DNA of 12,067 nt from Pseudomonadota bacterium (GTDB taxonomy: Bacteria > Pseudomonadota > Gammaproteobacteria > Burkholderiales > Burkholderiaceae_E). Of this stretch, positions 6,018 through 12,067 are shown one piece after another. The notes below the pieces were generated by a model. That model ran no database searches. It was not told the origin of the DNA and was given only the letters and a program-made list of their open reading frames with translations. Location: positions 1 to 12,067 of the forward strand of contig JAEWEW010000039.1 of assembly GCA_023389175.1 (NCBI GenBank). Reading direction: 5' to 3'. Position 1 is the stretch's first letter. Each line of letters starts with the position of its first letter. The translations under genes were made by a program, and so were the position numbers.

Positions 6018-7271
6018 TTAACTGCCGCCGGCGGAAAGCTCGCGCTCGAGCACCTTGGGATTGTCGCGCCAGCGCTCCAGCCACTCCTGCGCCACGTCGC
6101 CGGGGTAGACGTCCTCGACGCCTTCGCGCAGCGCCTTGACGATCGCCTTCGCGAGCGCCTCCGGGGTCACCTTCGGCGGCGGCATGTGCTGGTTCCACTC
6201 GTCGTCGATCGGCCCGGGGAACACGTTCACCACCCGGATGCCGGCCGGACGCATCTCGGCGCGCAGGCACTGCGCGAGCGAGTAGGCGGCCGCCTTGGAT
6301 GCGCTGAAGGTGCCGTGCGGAGGAAAGTTGCTCAGCGCGTAGATGGAGAGCAGGTTGACCCAGGCCGTCGCGCTGGTGACGCCGTCGGCGGAGCGGCCCT
6401 TGAGCGCCGGGCCGAACTCCTGCGCGAGCCGCAGCAGCCCGAAGTAGTTGATGTCCATCTCGTCGCGCGCGACATCGGTGCCGCGCCGCGCCGCGATGCC
6501 GAAGGTGCGGTGCACCTCGGCGTTGTTCACCACGATGTCCACCTTGCCGCCGATCTCGCCGGCCAGCTCGGTGACCGAGCGGGCGTTGGTGAGGTCGAGC
6601 GGCACCATGGTGACCTGGGGAAGCGCCGCGAGCGCTTCGAGCCCGCCGTACTTCTTCCACGGCTCCGCGTGGCCGACCCAGACGATGTCCGCGCCGGCCG
6701 CGACCATTGCCCGCACCAGCGCCTGGCCGACCGCGGTCTTGCCGTCGGTCACCAGGATCTTGCGGTACTTCGGATCGCTGGTCATCTCTCTCAACATCCT
6801 GTCGTCGGCCATGTGTGCGCTTCCCTCGAACGGAAATCCGATCATCACCGCCTCGCCGGCGCGGTCGAGCCGGGCGCCCACCCTCACCCGCTGCGGTTCG
6901 TCGCCCACCTCGCCATGCAGATGGACCATGACGGTCGGACCCGCGTCGAGATGGACCAGCCCCAGCCGCCACGGCAGTCGCTCGCGGAAGAAGAGGTCGT
7001 TGCTGTGGTGCAGGGTGGTGGCGGCGATCAGTCGGCCCTCCCCGGTCTGCTCGCGCCAGGCCAGCCGCGTCGAGAGGCACTTGCGGCAGGCCTCGCGCGG
7101 CGGATACTGGGTCGTGCCGCAGTCGTCGCACACCTGGAGCTCGAAGCGGCCCTCCGCGGCAGCCGCCGTGAGGCCGAGCGCGACCCGGCTGCGTGCATAG
7201 GGCGGCAGGTTCATCTGCCGGGTGCGCAGCACCGGATTCTTGCGCCGCGGTTTCATCAGCGGCATGGTCAT
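6018..7271 (-). CDS. Fusion protein: DUF35 zinc-ribbon/OB-fold domain plus degenerate short-chain dehydrogenase domain
   Basis: A 417-aa two-domain protein. Residues about 40-150 are a DUF35 domain: a rubredoxin-like zinc ribbon with C48, C51, C62 and C65, then an OB fold ending near VMIGFPFEG. DUF35 proteins pair with thiolase-superfamily enzymes acting on CoA esters, and the adjacent upstream gene is one. Residues about 168-415 are an SDR domain with altered key positions: the glycine motif reads TDGKTAVG (175-182), NNAG is NNAE (249-252), Ser309 and Lys326 remain, but the catalytic Tyr is Phe322 (TFSASK, codon TTC at 6308-6306). It may therefore be inactive or altered. The start ATG at 7271 has GGAGGG at 7-nt spacing and lies 31 bp after the thiolase stop. 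The frame has no interruption at the domain junction. Confidence 0.88.
   Translation of the reverse strand: MTMPLMKPRRKNPVLRTRQMNLPPYARSRVALGLTAAAAEGRFELQVCDDCGTTQYPPREACRKCLSTRLAWREQTGEGRLIAATTLHHSNDLFFRERLPWRLGLVHLDAGPTVMVHLHGEVGDEPQRVRVGARLDRAGEAVMIGFPFEGSAHMADDRMLREMTSDPKYRKILVTDGKTAVGQALVRAMVAAGADIVWVGHAEPWKKYGGLEALAALPQVTMVPLDLTNARSVTELAGEIGGKVDIVVNNAEVHRTFGIAARRGTDVARDEMDINYFGLLRLAQEFGPALKGRSADGVTSATAWVNLLSIYALSNFPPHGTFSASKAAAYSLAQCLRAEMRPAGIRVVNVFPGPIDDEWNQHMPPPKVTPEALAKAIVKALREGVEDVYPGDVAQEWLERWRDNPKVLERELSAGGS
6810..6827 (-). promoter_or_regulatory. Internal Shine-Dalgarno and ATG at the DUF35/SDR junction
   Basis: Inside the fusion gene, GAGGGAA (6827-6821) lies 8 nt before an in-frame ATG (6812-6810, Met154). 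Translation from here would give a 264-aa stand-alone SDR, a normal SDR length. It looks either like the original start of a once separate SDR gene or like a live second start giving two products. Initiation here is inference. Confidence 0.4.
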
Positions 7272-7302
7272 CGTGACGCCCTCCAGGAGCGTGGCCGGCG
7301 GC

Positions 7303-8478
7303 TCATGCGGGCCTTCCCAGGATCGCGGCGCCGGTGCAGAGGCATCGGTCGTAGGTGACCATGCCGAACCCTGAGACCAGCCCGGTGCGCGCATCCGGCA
7401 CCGCGCGCTCGCCGGCCGCGTCGGTCAGCTGGCGCAGCGCCTCGGTCATGCCGAGGAAGCCGCCCGCGGCGCCCGCCTGGCCGGCGGAGAGCTGGCCGCC
7501 GCTGGTGTTGTTCGGGAAGCTGCCGTCGTGCGTGAGGCGGTGGGCCCGCACGAACGCCGGGCCTTCGCCCTTCTCGCAGAAGCCGAGATCCTCGAACTGG
7601 ATCATCACGATCACCGGATAGTCGTCGTAGGTCTGCACGAAGTCCAGTTGCGACGGCGCAAGGCCTGCCTGCGCATAGAGGTCATCCCGGTCCATCCGCC
7701 ATCCGCCCCGGATCATCACCGGATCCTCCGCATACGCGTTGTGCCGCTCGATCGACCCGCGGATCACCGCGTACCGCAAGCCGAGGTCCCGGGCGCGTTC
7801 CTCGCTCATCACCAGGAAGGCCTCGGCGCCGGCGCACGGCATGACGCAATCGAAGAGATGCAGCGGCTCCGCGATCGGCCGCGCGCCCAGGTACTCCTCC
7901 ATGGTGAGCGGCTTCTTGAAGACGGCCGTCGGATTCCCGAGCGCGTTGCTGCGTTGGGCCACCGCGATCCGCCCGAAGTCCTCGCGCGTCGCTCCGAACT
8001 CGCGCATGTAGTTTGCGGTGATGAAGGCGAAGATCGAGTTCGGCCCGCCCGATCCGTACGGATAGGTGGCGTCGCGGGCGAAGTTGCTGAAGCTGCCCAG
8101 CGTGAGACGGAACGAGTTGACATGGTTCGTGTCGGCCCCGACGCAGGCGACCACGCTCGCGTCGCCGGCCTGCACCGCTCGGGCCGCCCGCCGCAGGCAC
8201 ATCACGCCCGAGGCGCCGCCGGTCGGCACATGGTCCAGCCAGCGCGGCTCGAGCCCCATGTGCTGGGTCACCCCGACCGCGGTATCCGGCACCAGCGAGA
8301 AGCTGCTGAGGCAGAGGCCGTCGATCTCCTCCTTGGCAATGCCGCTCTCCCGGATCAGCGCCGACAGCGCCTGGCCGATGAACCAGTGGGCAAGCCGCGT
8401 GGAGTAGCGCACATAGGGCACCGTCACCGGCACCGCCACCGCGACGCCTTCGTAGGACAGCCGACGGGTGGCGGCCAT
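7303..8478 (-). CDS. Thiolase-superfamily (SCP2/Ltp2-like) protein lacking the nucleophilic Cys; probable C-C lyase
   Basis: A 391-aa protein of the thiolase superfamily, SCP2/lipid-transfer branch. In thiolases the N-terminal nucleophile sits in CASG; here the block reads TGGASG (86-91), with Gly88 in place of Cys. The GHP loop is GQA at 333-335 (NTSGGQLSAGQAG), so the His is Gln334. The C-terminal Cys381 (CTG) remains, as do TYDDYP (283-288) and FEDLGFCEKGEG. Loss of Cys and His argues against ordinary thiolysis. Ltp2-type steroid side-chain aldolases also lack the nucleophile and work in complex with a DUF35 protein, which matches the next gene. The inferred role is retro-aldol cleavage of a hydroxyacyl-CoA. 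The ATG at 8478 shares one base with the ligase stop (TGATG). Confidence 0.88.
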   Translation of the reverse strand: MAATRRLSYEGVAVAVPVTVPYVRYSTRLAHWFIGQALSALIRESGIAKEEIDGLCLSSFSLVPDTAVGVTQHMGLEPRWLDHVPTGGASGVMCLRRAARAVQAGDASVVACVGADTNHVNSFRLTLGSFSNFARDATYPYGSGGPNSIFAFITANYMREFGATREDFGRIAVAQRSNALGNPTAVFKKPLTMEEYLGARPIAEPLHLFDCVMPCAGAEAFLVMSEERARDLGLRYAVIRGSIERHNAYAEDPVMIRGGWRMDRDDLYAQAGLAPSQLDFVQTYDDYPVIVMIQFEDLGFCEKGEGPAFVRAHRLTHDGSFPNNTSGGQLSAGQAGAAGGFLGMTEALRQLTDAAGERAVPDARTGLVSGFGMVTYDRCLCTGAAILGRPA

Positions 8479-10127
8479 CAGCGTTCCGCACCCACCGGCT
8501 GGCGCTTCTTGAGGGATCGGGTATCGATGCAGCCGGCCGTCCCGGGGAGCGCCCTAGCCAGCTCCCGGAGCTGCCCACGCTGGATCTTTTGCGACGCGGT
8601 GAGCGGCAACGCATCGACGAAGGCCACGTAGCCGGGCGCCTTGTAGTAGGCGAGCTGGGCGAGCGCATGCGCCACGATGCCGGCGGCGATCCCGGCCGGC
8701 TCGCCGTGGACACCCTCGCGCAGCACCACGCAGGCGAGCACCTCGTCGCCCCGCACCGGATCCGGCGTCGCGGCAACCGCGCAGGCCGCGACCGCCGGAT
8801 GCTGGTTGAGGACGCTCTCCACCTCCACCGCCGAGATGTTCTCGCCGCTACGGCGGATCACGTTCTTCTTGCGGTCGACGAAGTAGTAGTTGCCTTCGGC
8901 GTCACGGCGCACCATGTCGCCGGTGTGGAACCAGCCGCCCGCCCAGGCTTCGGCGCTCGCCGCCTCGTCCTTGAGGTAGCCGGAGAAGAAGTAGCGCCGC
9001 GGGTCGTCGCCGGCGGAGCGGACCAGCAGCTCTCCGGGCGTGCCGTCCGGCACGTCGCGGCCCTCGTCATCGACCAGCCGGATCTCGACGAACGCCTCCC
9101 GCCGACCGAAGCAGCTGGTACCGACATGCCGCGGCTCGTGGTTGGCCATCACGCAGGCGGCGGCGCCGGTCTCGGTCATCGCCCAGGCCTCCACCAGCGG
9201 AAAGCCGAACCGTGCCTCGAACGGCGCATGGTTCTTGCGGTCGACGCCGGCGCCGAAGCCCCAGGCGATGCCGTGGTCGCGATCCGATGGCGACGGCGGC
9301 GCCGCAAGCAGCATCGCCGGCATCACGCCGAGATAGTGCGCGATGGTGGCCCGTCCCTCCCGTGCGCTGGCGAGCCAGGTCTTCGGATGGAATCGGTCGA
9401 GCTGCACCAGGCAACCGCCTGCCACCACCACCACCATGGTGGAGAACGCCATTGCATTCACATGGTTGAGCGGCAGCGGCGTGATCACCCGTTCCGCATC
9501 CCGGCGGAAGCGGCAGACGCCGTCGAGGCTCGCGTACCACTGGCCGGCGCGGAGGAAGTAGGCATTGTCCAGCATGCAGCCCTTCGGCCGCCCGGTGGTG
9601 CCGGAGGTGTAGAGCAGCGCGCATTCGGTGCCGGAGCCGACCGGATCGCCGGCCCTCGGCGCGGCGCCGCGCGCCGGCGGGACCGGGTCTGCGGCGTCCC
9701 AGGCGTCCGCCGCCATCGTGGCGAGCGGCATGCCGGCCGCCTTTGCCGCCGCCTCCAGGTCCGCCCGGCGCGACGGCAGGCACACCGCCAGGCCGATCTC
9801 GCTGTGCCCGATCAGGTAGCCGAGCTCCGCGGCCCGCATCTCGGAATTGATCGGCACGACGCTCACGCCGAGCCCGTTGAGCGCGAACCAGTGGAAGAGG
9901 AACTCGGGACGATTGTCCAGCAGCAGGCCGACCCGGTGGCCGTGGCCGTAGCCGGCCCGCTGGTACCCCGCGCGCAGCTCGGCGACCCGGGCGGCCGCCT
10001 GCCTCCAGGTGATCGGGCCGGCGGGTATGCCGTAGGCGGCCGCCGTCACCGACTCGACGAAGAGGAACTCCGCCTGCGGCGTGCGGGCCGCGGTCGCCGC
10101 GAAGGCGTCATGCACCGTCTGGGCCAT
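8478..10127 (-). CDS. AMP-forming acyl-CoA ligase (ANL superfamily)
   Basis: Activates a carboxylic acid to its CoA thioester through an acyl-adenylate. The 549-aa protein carries the full set of ANL motifs: YTSGTTGRPKG at 173-183 (phosphate loop), MTETG at 317-321, HTGD at 401-404, RRSGENIS at 425-432 (hinge and CoA region), and the C-terminal adenylation lysine K514 in SQKIQRGQL. Nothing is missing, so it should be active. The start is the ATG at 10127, 6 nt after the beta-subunit stop, without a strong ribosome binding site, which suggests coupling. The stop overlaps the thiolase ATG. Its place directly before the thiolase and DUF35 genes says it supplies their CoA-ester substrate. Chain length or ring specificity cannot be read; an aromatic or alicyclic acid is inferred. 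Confidence 0.93.
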   Translation of the reverse strand: MAQTVHDAFAATAARTPQAEFLFVESVTAAAYGIPAGPITWRQAAARVAELRAGYQRAGYGHGHRVGLLLDNRPEFLFHWFALNGLGVSVVPINSEMRAAELGYLIGHSEIGLAVCLPSRRADLEAAAKAAGMPLATMAADAWDAADPVPPARGAAPRAGDPVGSGTECALLYTSGTTGRPKGCMLDNAYFLRAGQWYASLDGVCRFRRDAERVITPLPLNHVNAMAFSTMVVVVAGGCLVQLDRFHPKTWLASAREGRATIAHYLGVMPAMLLAAPPSPSDRDHGIAWGFGAGVDRKNHAPFEARFGFPLVEAWAMTETGAAACVMANHEPRHVGTSCFGRREAFVEIRLVDDEGRDVPDGTPGELLVRSAGDDPRRYFFSGYLKDEAASAEAWAGGWFHTGDMVRRDAEGNYYFVDRKKNVIRRSGENISAVEVESVLNQHPAVAACAVAATPDPVRGDEVLACVVLREGVHGEPAGIAAGIVAHALAQLAYYKAPGYVAFVDALPLTASQKIQRGQLRELARALPGTAGCIDTRSLKKRQPVGAER

Positions 10128-10133
10128 CGGCGG

Positions 10134-10619
10134 CTAGATGAAGAGCTGGACCGACGGCAAGGCCGCGTCCGGGTTGAGCAGGTTGACCCGCTTGAGGGTG
10201 ATGCGCAGCCTGCCGTCCACGAGGCGCAGGTGGTGGAAGAAGGTGCCGACGTAGAACTGCAGCTCGTCGCCCTGCGACTCGGTGTAGTGGAACTCGGTGC
10301 GGACCACGAAGCGGTTGCCCGCCGGATCGAACTCCTCCACCGTCGGCACCTGCAGCAGGTGGTGGCAGCGGCTCGGCGGCTGCTGCGAGAAGGCCCGCGG
10401 GCTCTTCAGCCGCTCGACCCGGATGTCGCGCAGGAGCTTGTCCTCGTAGAGATGCGAGGTGTGCTCGAGCGGATCCGCCTGGTCCGGCACCAGCGGCAGC
10501 CAGTAGTAGCCGTCGTCGGTGAAGAGGGCATTCCACTCGTCGTAGCGCTTCGCGTCGAGCAGGCGCGACTCCTGCACGACGAAATCGATCAGGTCCTGTG
10601 GCTTGACCGTGGCTTCCAT
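10134..10619 (-). CDS. Ring-hydroxylating dioxygenase, beta (small) subunit, first copy
   Basis: Small subunit of a Rieske oxygenase (NTF2-like fold), 161 aa, partner of the alpha subunit immediately upstream. It shares LLDAKRYDEWNALFTDDGYYW, RLKSPRAFSQQP and the C-terminal QLFI with the second beta subunit at 1143-1658. The ATG at 10619 overlaps the alpha stop by one base (TGATG), so the subunits are probably made in equal amounts by translational coupling. The overall sequence is shorter at the N-terminus than many beta subunits but within the family range. It has no catalytic residues and contributes to trimer assembly. The two beta subunits are clearly less alike than the two alpha subunits. 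Confidence 0.92.
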   Translation of the reverse strand: MEATVKPQDLIDFVVQESRLLDAKRYDEWNALFTDDGYYWLPLVPDQADPLEHTSHLYEDKLLRDIRVERLKSPRAFSQQPPSRCHHLLQVPTVEEFDPAGNRFVVRTEFHYTESQGDELQFYVGTFFHHLRLVDGRLRITLKRVNLLNPDAALPSVQLFI

Positions 10620-11932
10620 CACATCGTCTCCGTCATCAGGCGGGCCCAGGTGTGGTACTGGTTGCGGAACGGCAGCTCGTTGGTGCCGTTGACCGCAGCC
10701 GGGATGCGCTCCAGCTCGTCCGGTCGGTGATTGCGATGCAGGCTGATCCACTCGTTGCCGCTCGCGCGCAGCCCCTGCTGGATCGCGCGATAGGCATGAA
10801 GGTCGTCATGGCCGACCACCGAGAACGGCGAGTTGATCAGGCGGTTGTACATCGTGGTCCGATGCAGGAGTTCCGGCGGCGCGCCCTTCAGCCGGAAGGT
10901 CCAGCTCTCGATCAGCGTCTTGTCCACCGAGATCGGCTTGGCCACGCGGATCGACTGGATCGCGCCCTTGATGGTGAGGTTCGGGTAGTAGACGGTGTTG
11001 TGGCGCACGGTGCCGAGGATCTTCGCGGCGCGCTCCGCGCCGTAGCGGGCTTTCATCGCCTCCTCGTAGGCGGGAATCGCCGAGTACTTGCTGTGGATGC
11101 TGAAGTTCACGCCGGTGAAGCTGTGGCCGTTCTCGTAGACCTGCAGGCCCATGTCCTCGAAGAACTGATAGGGGGAGACGAACGGCACGAACTGCTCGAC
11201 CGCCATCGGCTTGGGCTCCTCCTCCGGCTTGCCGAGCCAGAGCCTGCGGGCGGTGCCGGCCGAGGACTCGTGCACCACCATCGGGTGCATCGCGTCGTTG
11301 AGGTTCTCGACGAACATCTTCCAGTTGCACGCGTGCATGTACCGCAGGCAGCCGCCGGCGATCTCGAGCTCGCCTTCGGGCGAGCGGTCCGCCATGTTGT
11401 CGATCGAGGAGAGCGAATCGCCGAACCATTCCTCGAAGTCCTGCCCGGCATCGCTCAGCTTCACGAAGATGAAGCCGCGGTAGCTGCGCACGTGCTTGAC
11501 CGTGCTGATGCCGCGGGCGGACTCGCAGTCGGCGAAGCCGGTTCCCTCGTAGCCCTCGCGCATCGGCGCCGACTGGAACGAGCCGTCGGTGCGGAAGGTC
11601 CAGGCGTGGTAGGGACAGCGGAAGAACTTGCCGGTGTTGCCGCACGGCGAGCTGACCAGCTGGGCGCCCTTGTGCGCGCAGCGGTTCATCAGCACCCGCA
11701 CCGAGCCGTCGCCATGGCGCACGACGATCAGCGGTCGCCCGGCGATCTCGTTGCGGATGTAGTCGCCGTGGTTCGGGATCTGGCTCTCGTGGCCGACATA
11801 GTTCCAGGCGTTGGCGAAGAAGTGCTCCTGCTCGAGCTGGAAGATCTCCTCGTTGATGTAGAGATCCCGGTGGACCCCGTCGGGCCTGACCAGTGCCCGC
11901 ACCGCCTCCGGATTGCCTCGGTACGTCGTCAT
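10619..11932 (-). CDS. Aromatic ring-hydroxylating dioxygenase, alpha (large) subunit, first copy
   Basis: Catalytic subunit of a Rieske non-heme iron oxygenase, 437 aa. The Rieske ligands are C85, H87, C106 and H109. The mononuclear iron site is D213, H216, H221 (NDAMHPMVVH) with the distal Asp in HDD at 376-377. All cofactor residues are present. It is a gapless paralogue of the alpha subunit at 1655-2977 (about 57% identical by hand count), so the pair arose by duplication and later divergence. Differences around the iron site (MHPMVVH versus VHPPSTH) suggest different substrates. The start ATG at 11932 has GAGGAG (11947-11942) at 9-nt spacing and matches the paralogue. An in-frame ATG at 11977 would add 15 residues without homology. 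It is the first confidently called gene of the transcribed array. Confidence 0.94.
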   Translation of the reverse strand: MTTYRGNPEAVRALVRPDGVHRDLYINEEIFQLEQEHFFANAWNYVGHESQIPNHGDYIRNEIAGRPLIVVRHGDGSVRVLMNRCAHKGAQLVSSPCGNTGKFFRCPYHAWTFRTDGSFQSAPMREGYEGTGFADCESARGISTVKHVRSYRGFIFVKLSDAGQDFEEWFGDSLSSIDNMADRSPEGELEIAGGCLRYMHACNWKMFVENLNDAMHPMVVHESSAGTARRLWLGKPEEEPKPMAVEQFVPFVSPYQFFEDMGLQVYENGHSFTGVNFSIHSKYSAIPAYEEAMKARYGAERAAKILGTVRHNTVYYPNLTIKGAIQSIRVAKPISVDKTLIESWTFRLKGAPPELLHRTTMYNRLINSPFSVVGHDDLHAYRAIQQGLRASGNEWISLHRNHRPDELERIPAAVNGTNELPFRNQYHTWARLMTETM

Positions 11933-12067
11933 TGCTGCTTGCTCCTCTGCTTGCGCGGTGTCGGCCGCCGTCGGCATGCCGCGCCGCGCCGTTACCGGTT
12001 CAGGTGGCCACGTGCGCTGCGGTCGCCGCGTCCGCCGGCGGCCTGGCCGGCGCCGCCGGCGCCGGGC
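11933..12067 (-). other. Upstream leader, possibly with the 3' end of a preceding gene
   Basis: 135 bp before the first alpha gene. From 12067 inward the minus strand can be read as an Ala/Pro-rich tail (PAPAAPARPPADAATAAHVAT) ending in TGA at 12002-12000, or as a Gly-rich tail ending in TAA at 11994-11992. Either could be the end of an upstream gene, but the piece is too short and repetitive (GCCGGC units) to choose. An 8-bp palindrome GTGGCCAC lies at 12004-12011. I see no convincing -35/-10 pair, so the operon promoter may be further upstream. Confidence 0.25.

Noticed and set aside
5963..6019. Intrinsic terminator for the operon within the palindromic element
   Set aside because: The only T-run (6014-6019) lies on the plus strand. 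For minus-strand transcription it is an A-run before the stems, so it would not act as an intrinsic terminator of this operon.
6018..7271. DUF35-SDR fusion as a sequencing or frameshift artefact
   Set aside because: Both domains are in one uninterrupted frame with uniform codon use and a linker of about 20 residues. A lost stop codon by substitution cannot be excluded, but nothing in the sequence shows a frameshift.
8589..10730. A 713-aa open frame on the plus strand, the longest of many plus-strand frames
   Set aside because: It is antisense to the ligase and beta-subunit genes, which have full family motifs. Its His/Arg/Gly-rich translation is typical of high-GC mirror frames and shows no recognisable domain.
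11933..11977. ATG at 11977 as the start of the first alpha subunit
   Set aside because: The extra 15 residues are low-complexity and absent from the paralogue, and the ATG at 11932 has GAGGAG at suitable spacing.
12004..12067. GC-rich GCCGGC-type repeats as a functional repeat or origin
   Set aside because: They fit an Ala/Pro- or Gly-coding tail of a neighbouring gene and are short and irregular.

Overview
The window looks like chromosomal DNA of a high-GC Proteobacterium, most likely a betaproteobacterium of the Burkholderiales. The reasons are GC-rich codon third positions throughout, catabolic genes packed in overlapping pairs, two LivK-like periplasmic binding proteins, and a short G-run/C-run palindromic repeat. 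The taxonomic call is inference. No rRNA, tRNA, CRISPR array, transposase or integrase was seen. Every gene I can support lies on the minus strand, so transcription runs from high to low coordinates. The many long plus-strand open frames are high-GC mirrors of these genes.

In transcription order there are three blocks. The first (11932 to 6018) holds: a Rieske dioxygenase alpha subunit and its beta subunit; an AMP-forming acyl-CoA ligase; a thiolase-superfamily protein that lacks the nucleophilic Cys and the GHP-loop His; and an unusual fusion of a DUF35 zinc-ribbon/OB domain to a short-chain dehydrogenase/reductase (SDR) domain whose catalytic Tyr is Phe. These five genes overlap or lie within 31 bp of each other. 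A roughly 110-bp palindromic repeat with imperfect terminal inverted repeats (5904-6014) follows. The second block (5854 to 4257) is a PF04199 cyclase/formamidase-family metal hydrolase overlapping a canonical SDR by 4 bp. After a hairpin and an AT-rich island, the third block (4158 to 1) holds a periplasmic binding protein, a second dioxygenase alpha/beta pair, and a second binding protein cut off by the window edge.

Taken together this is a catabolic operon for an aromatic or alicyclic carboxylic acid. Two binding proteins would capture the substrate. Two paralogous terminal oxygenases would hydroxylate rings, with the canonical SDR as a possible dihydrodiol or alcohol dehydrogenase. The metal hydrolase would open an amide, lactone or cyclic intermediate. 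The ligase would make a CoA ester, and the Cys-less thiolase with its DUF35 partner would cleave a C-C bond, possibly by a retro-aldol reaction as in the steroid Ltp2/DUF35 pair. The substrate cannot be read from the sequence. Missing from the window are a ferredoxin and reductase for the oxygenases, the ABC permease and ATPase genes, a ring-cleavage dioxygenase, and a regulator.

The most interesting part is the Cys-less thiolase next to the DUF35-SDR(Tyr to Phe) fusion. That fusion also keeps a well-placed internal Shine-Dalgarno and ATG exactly at the domain junction.
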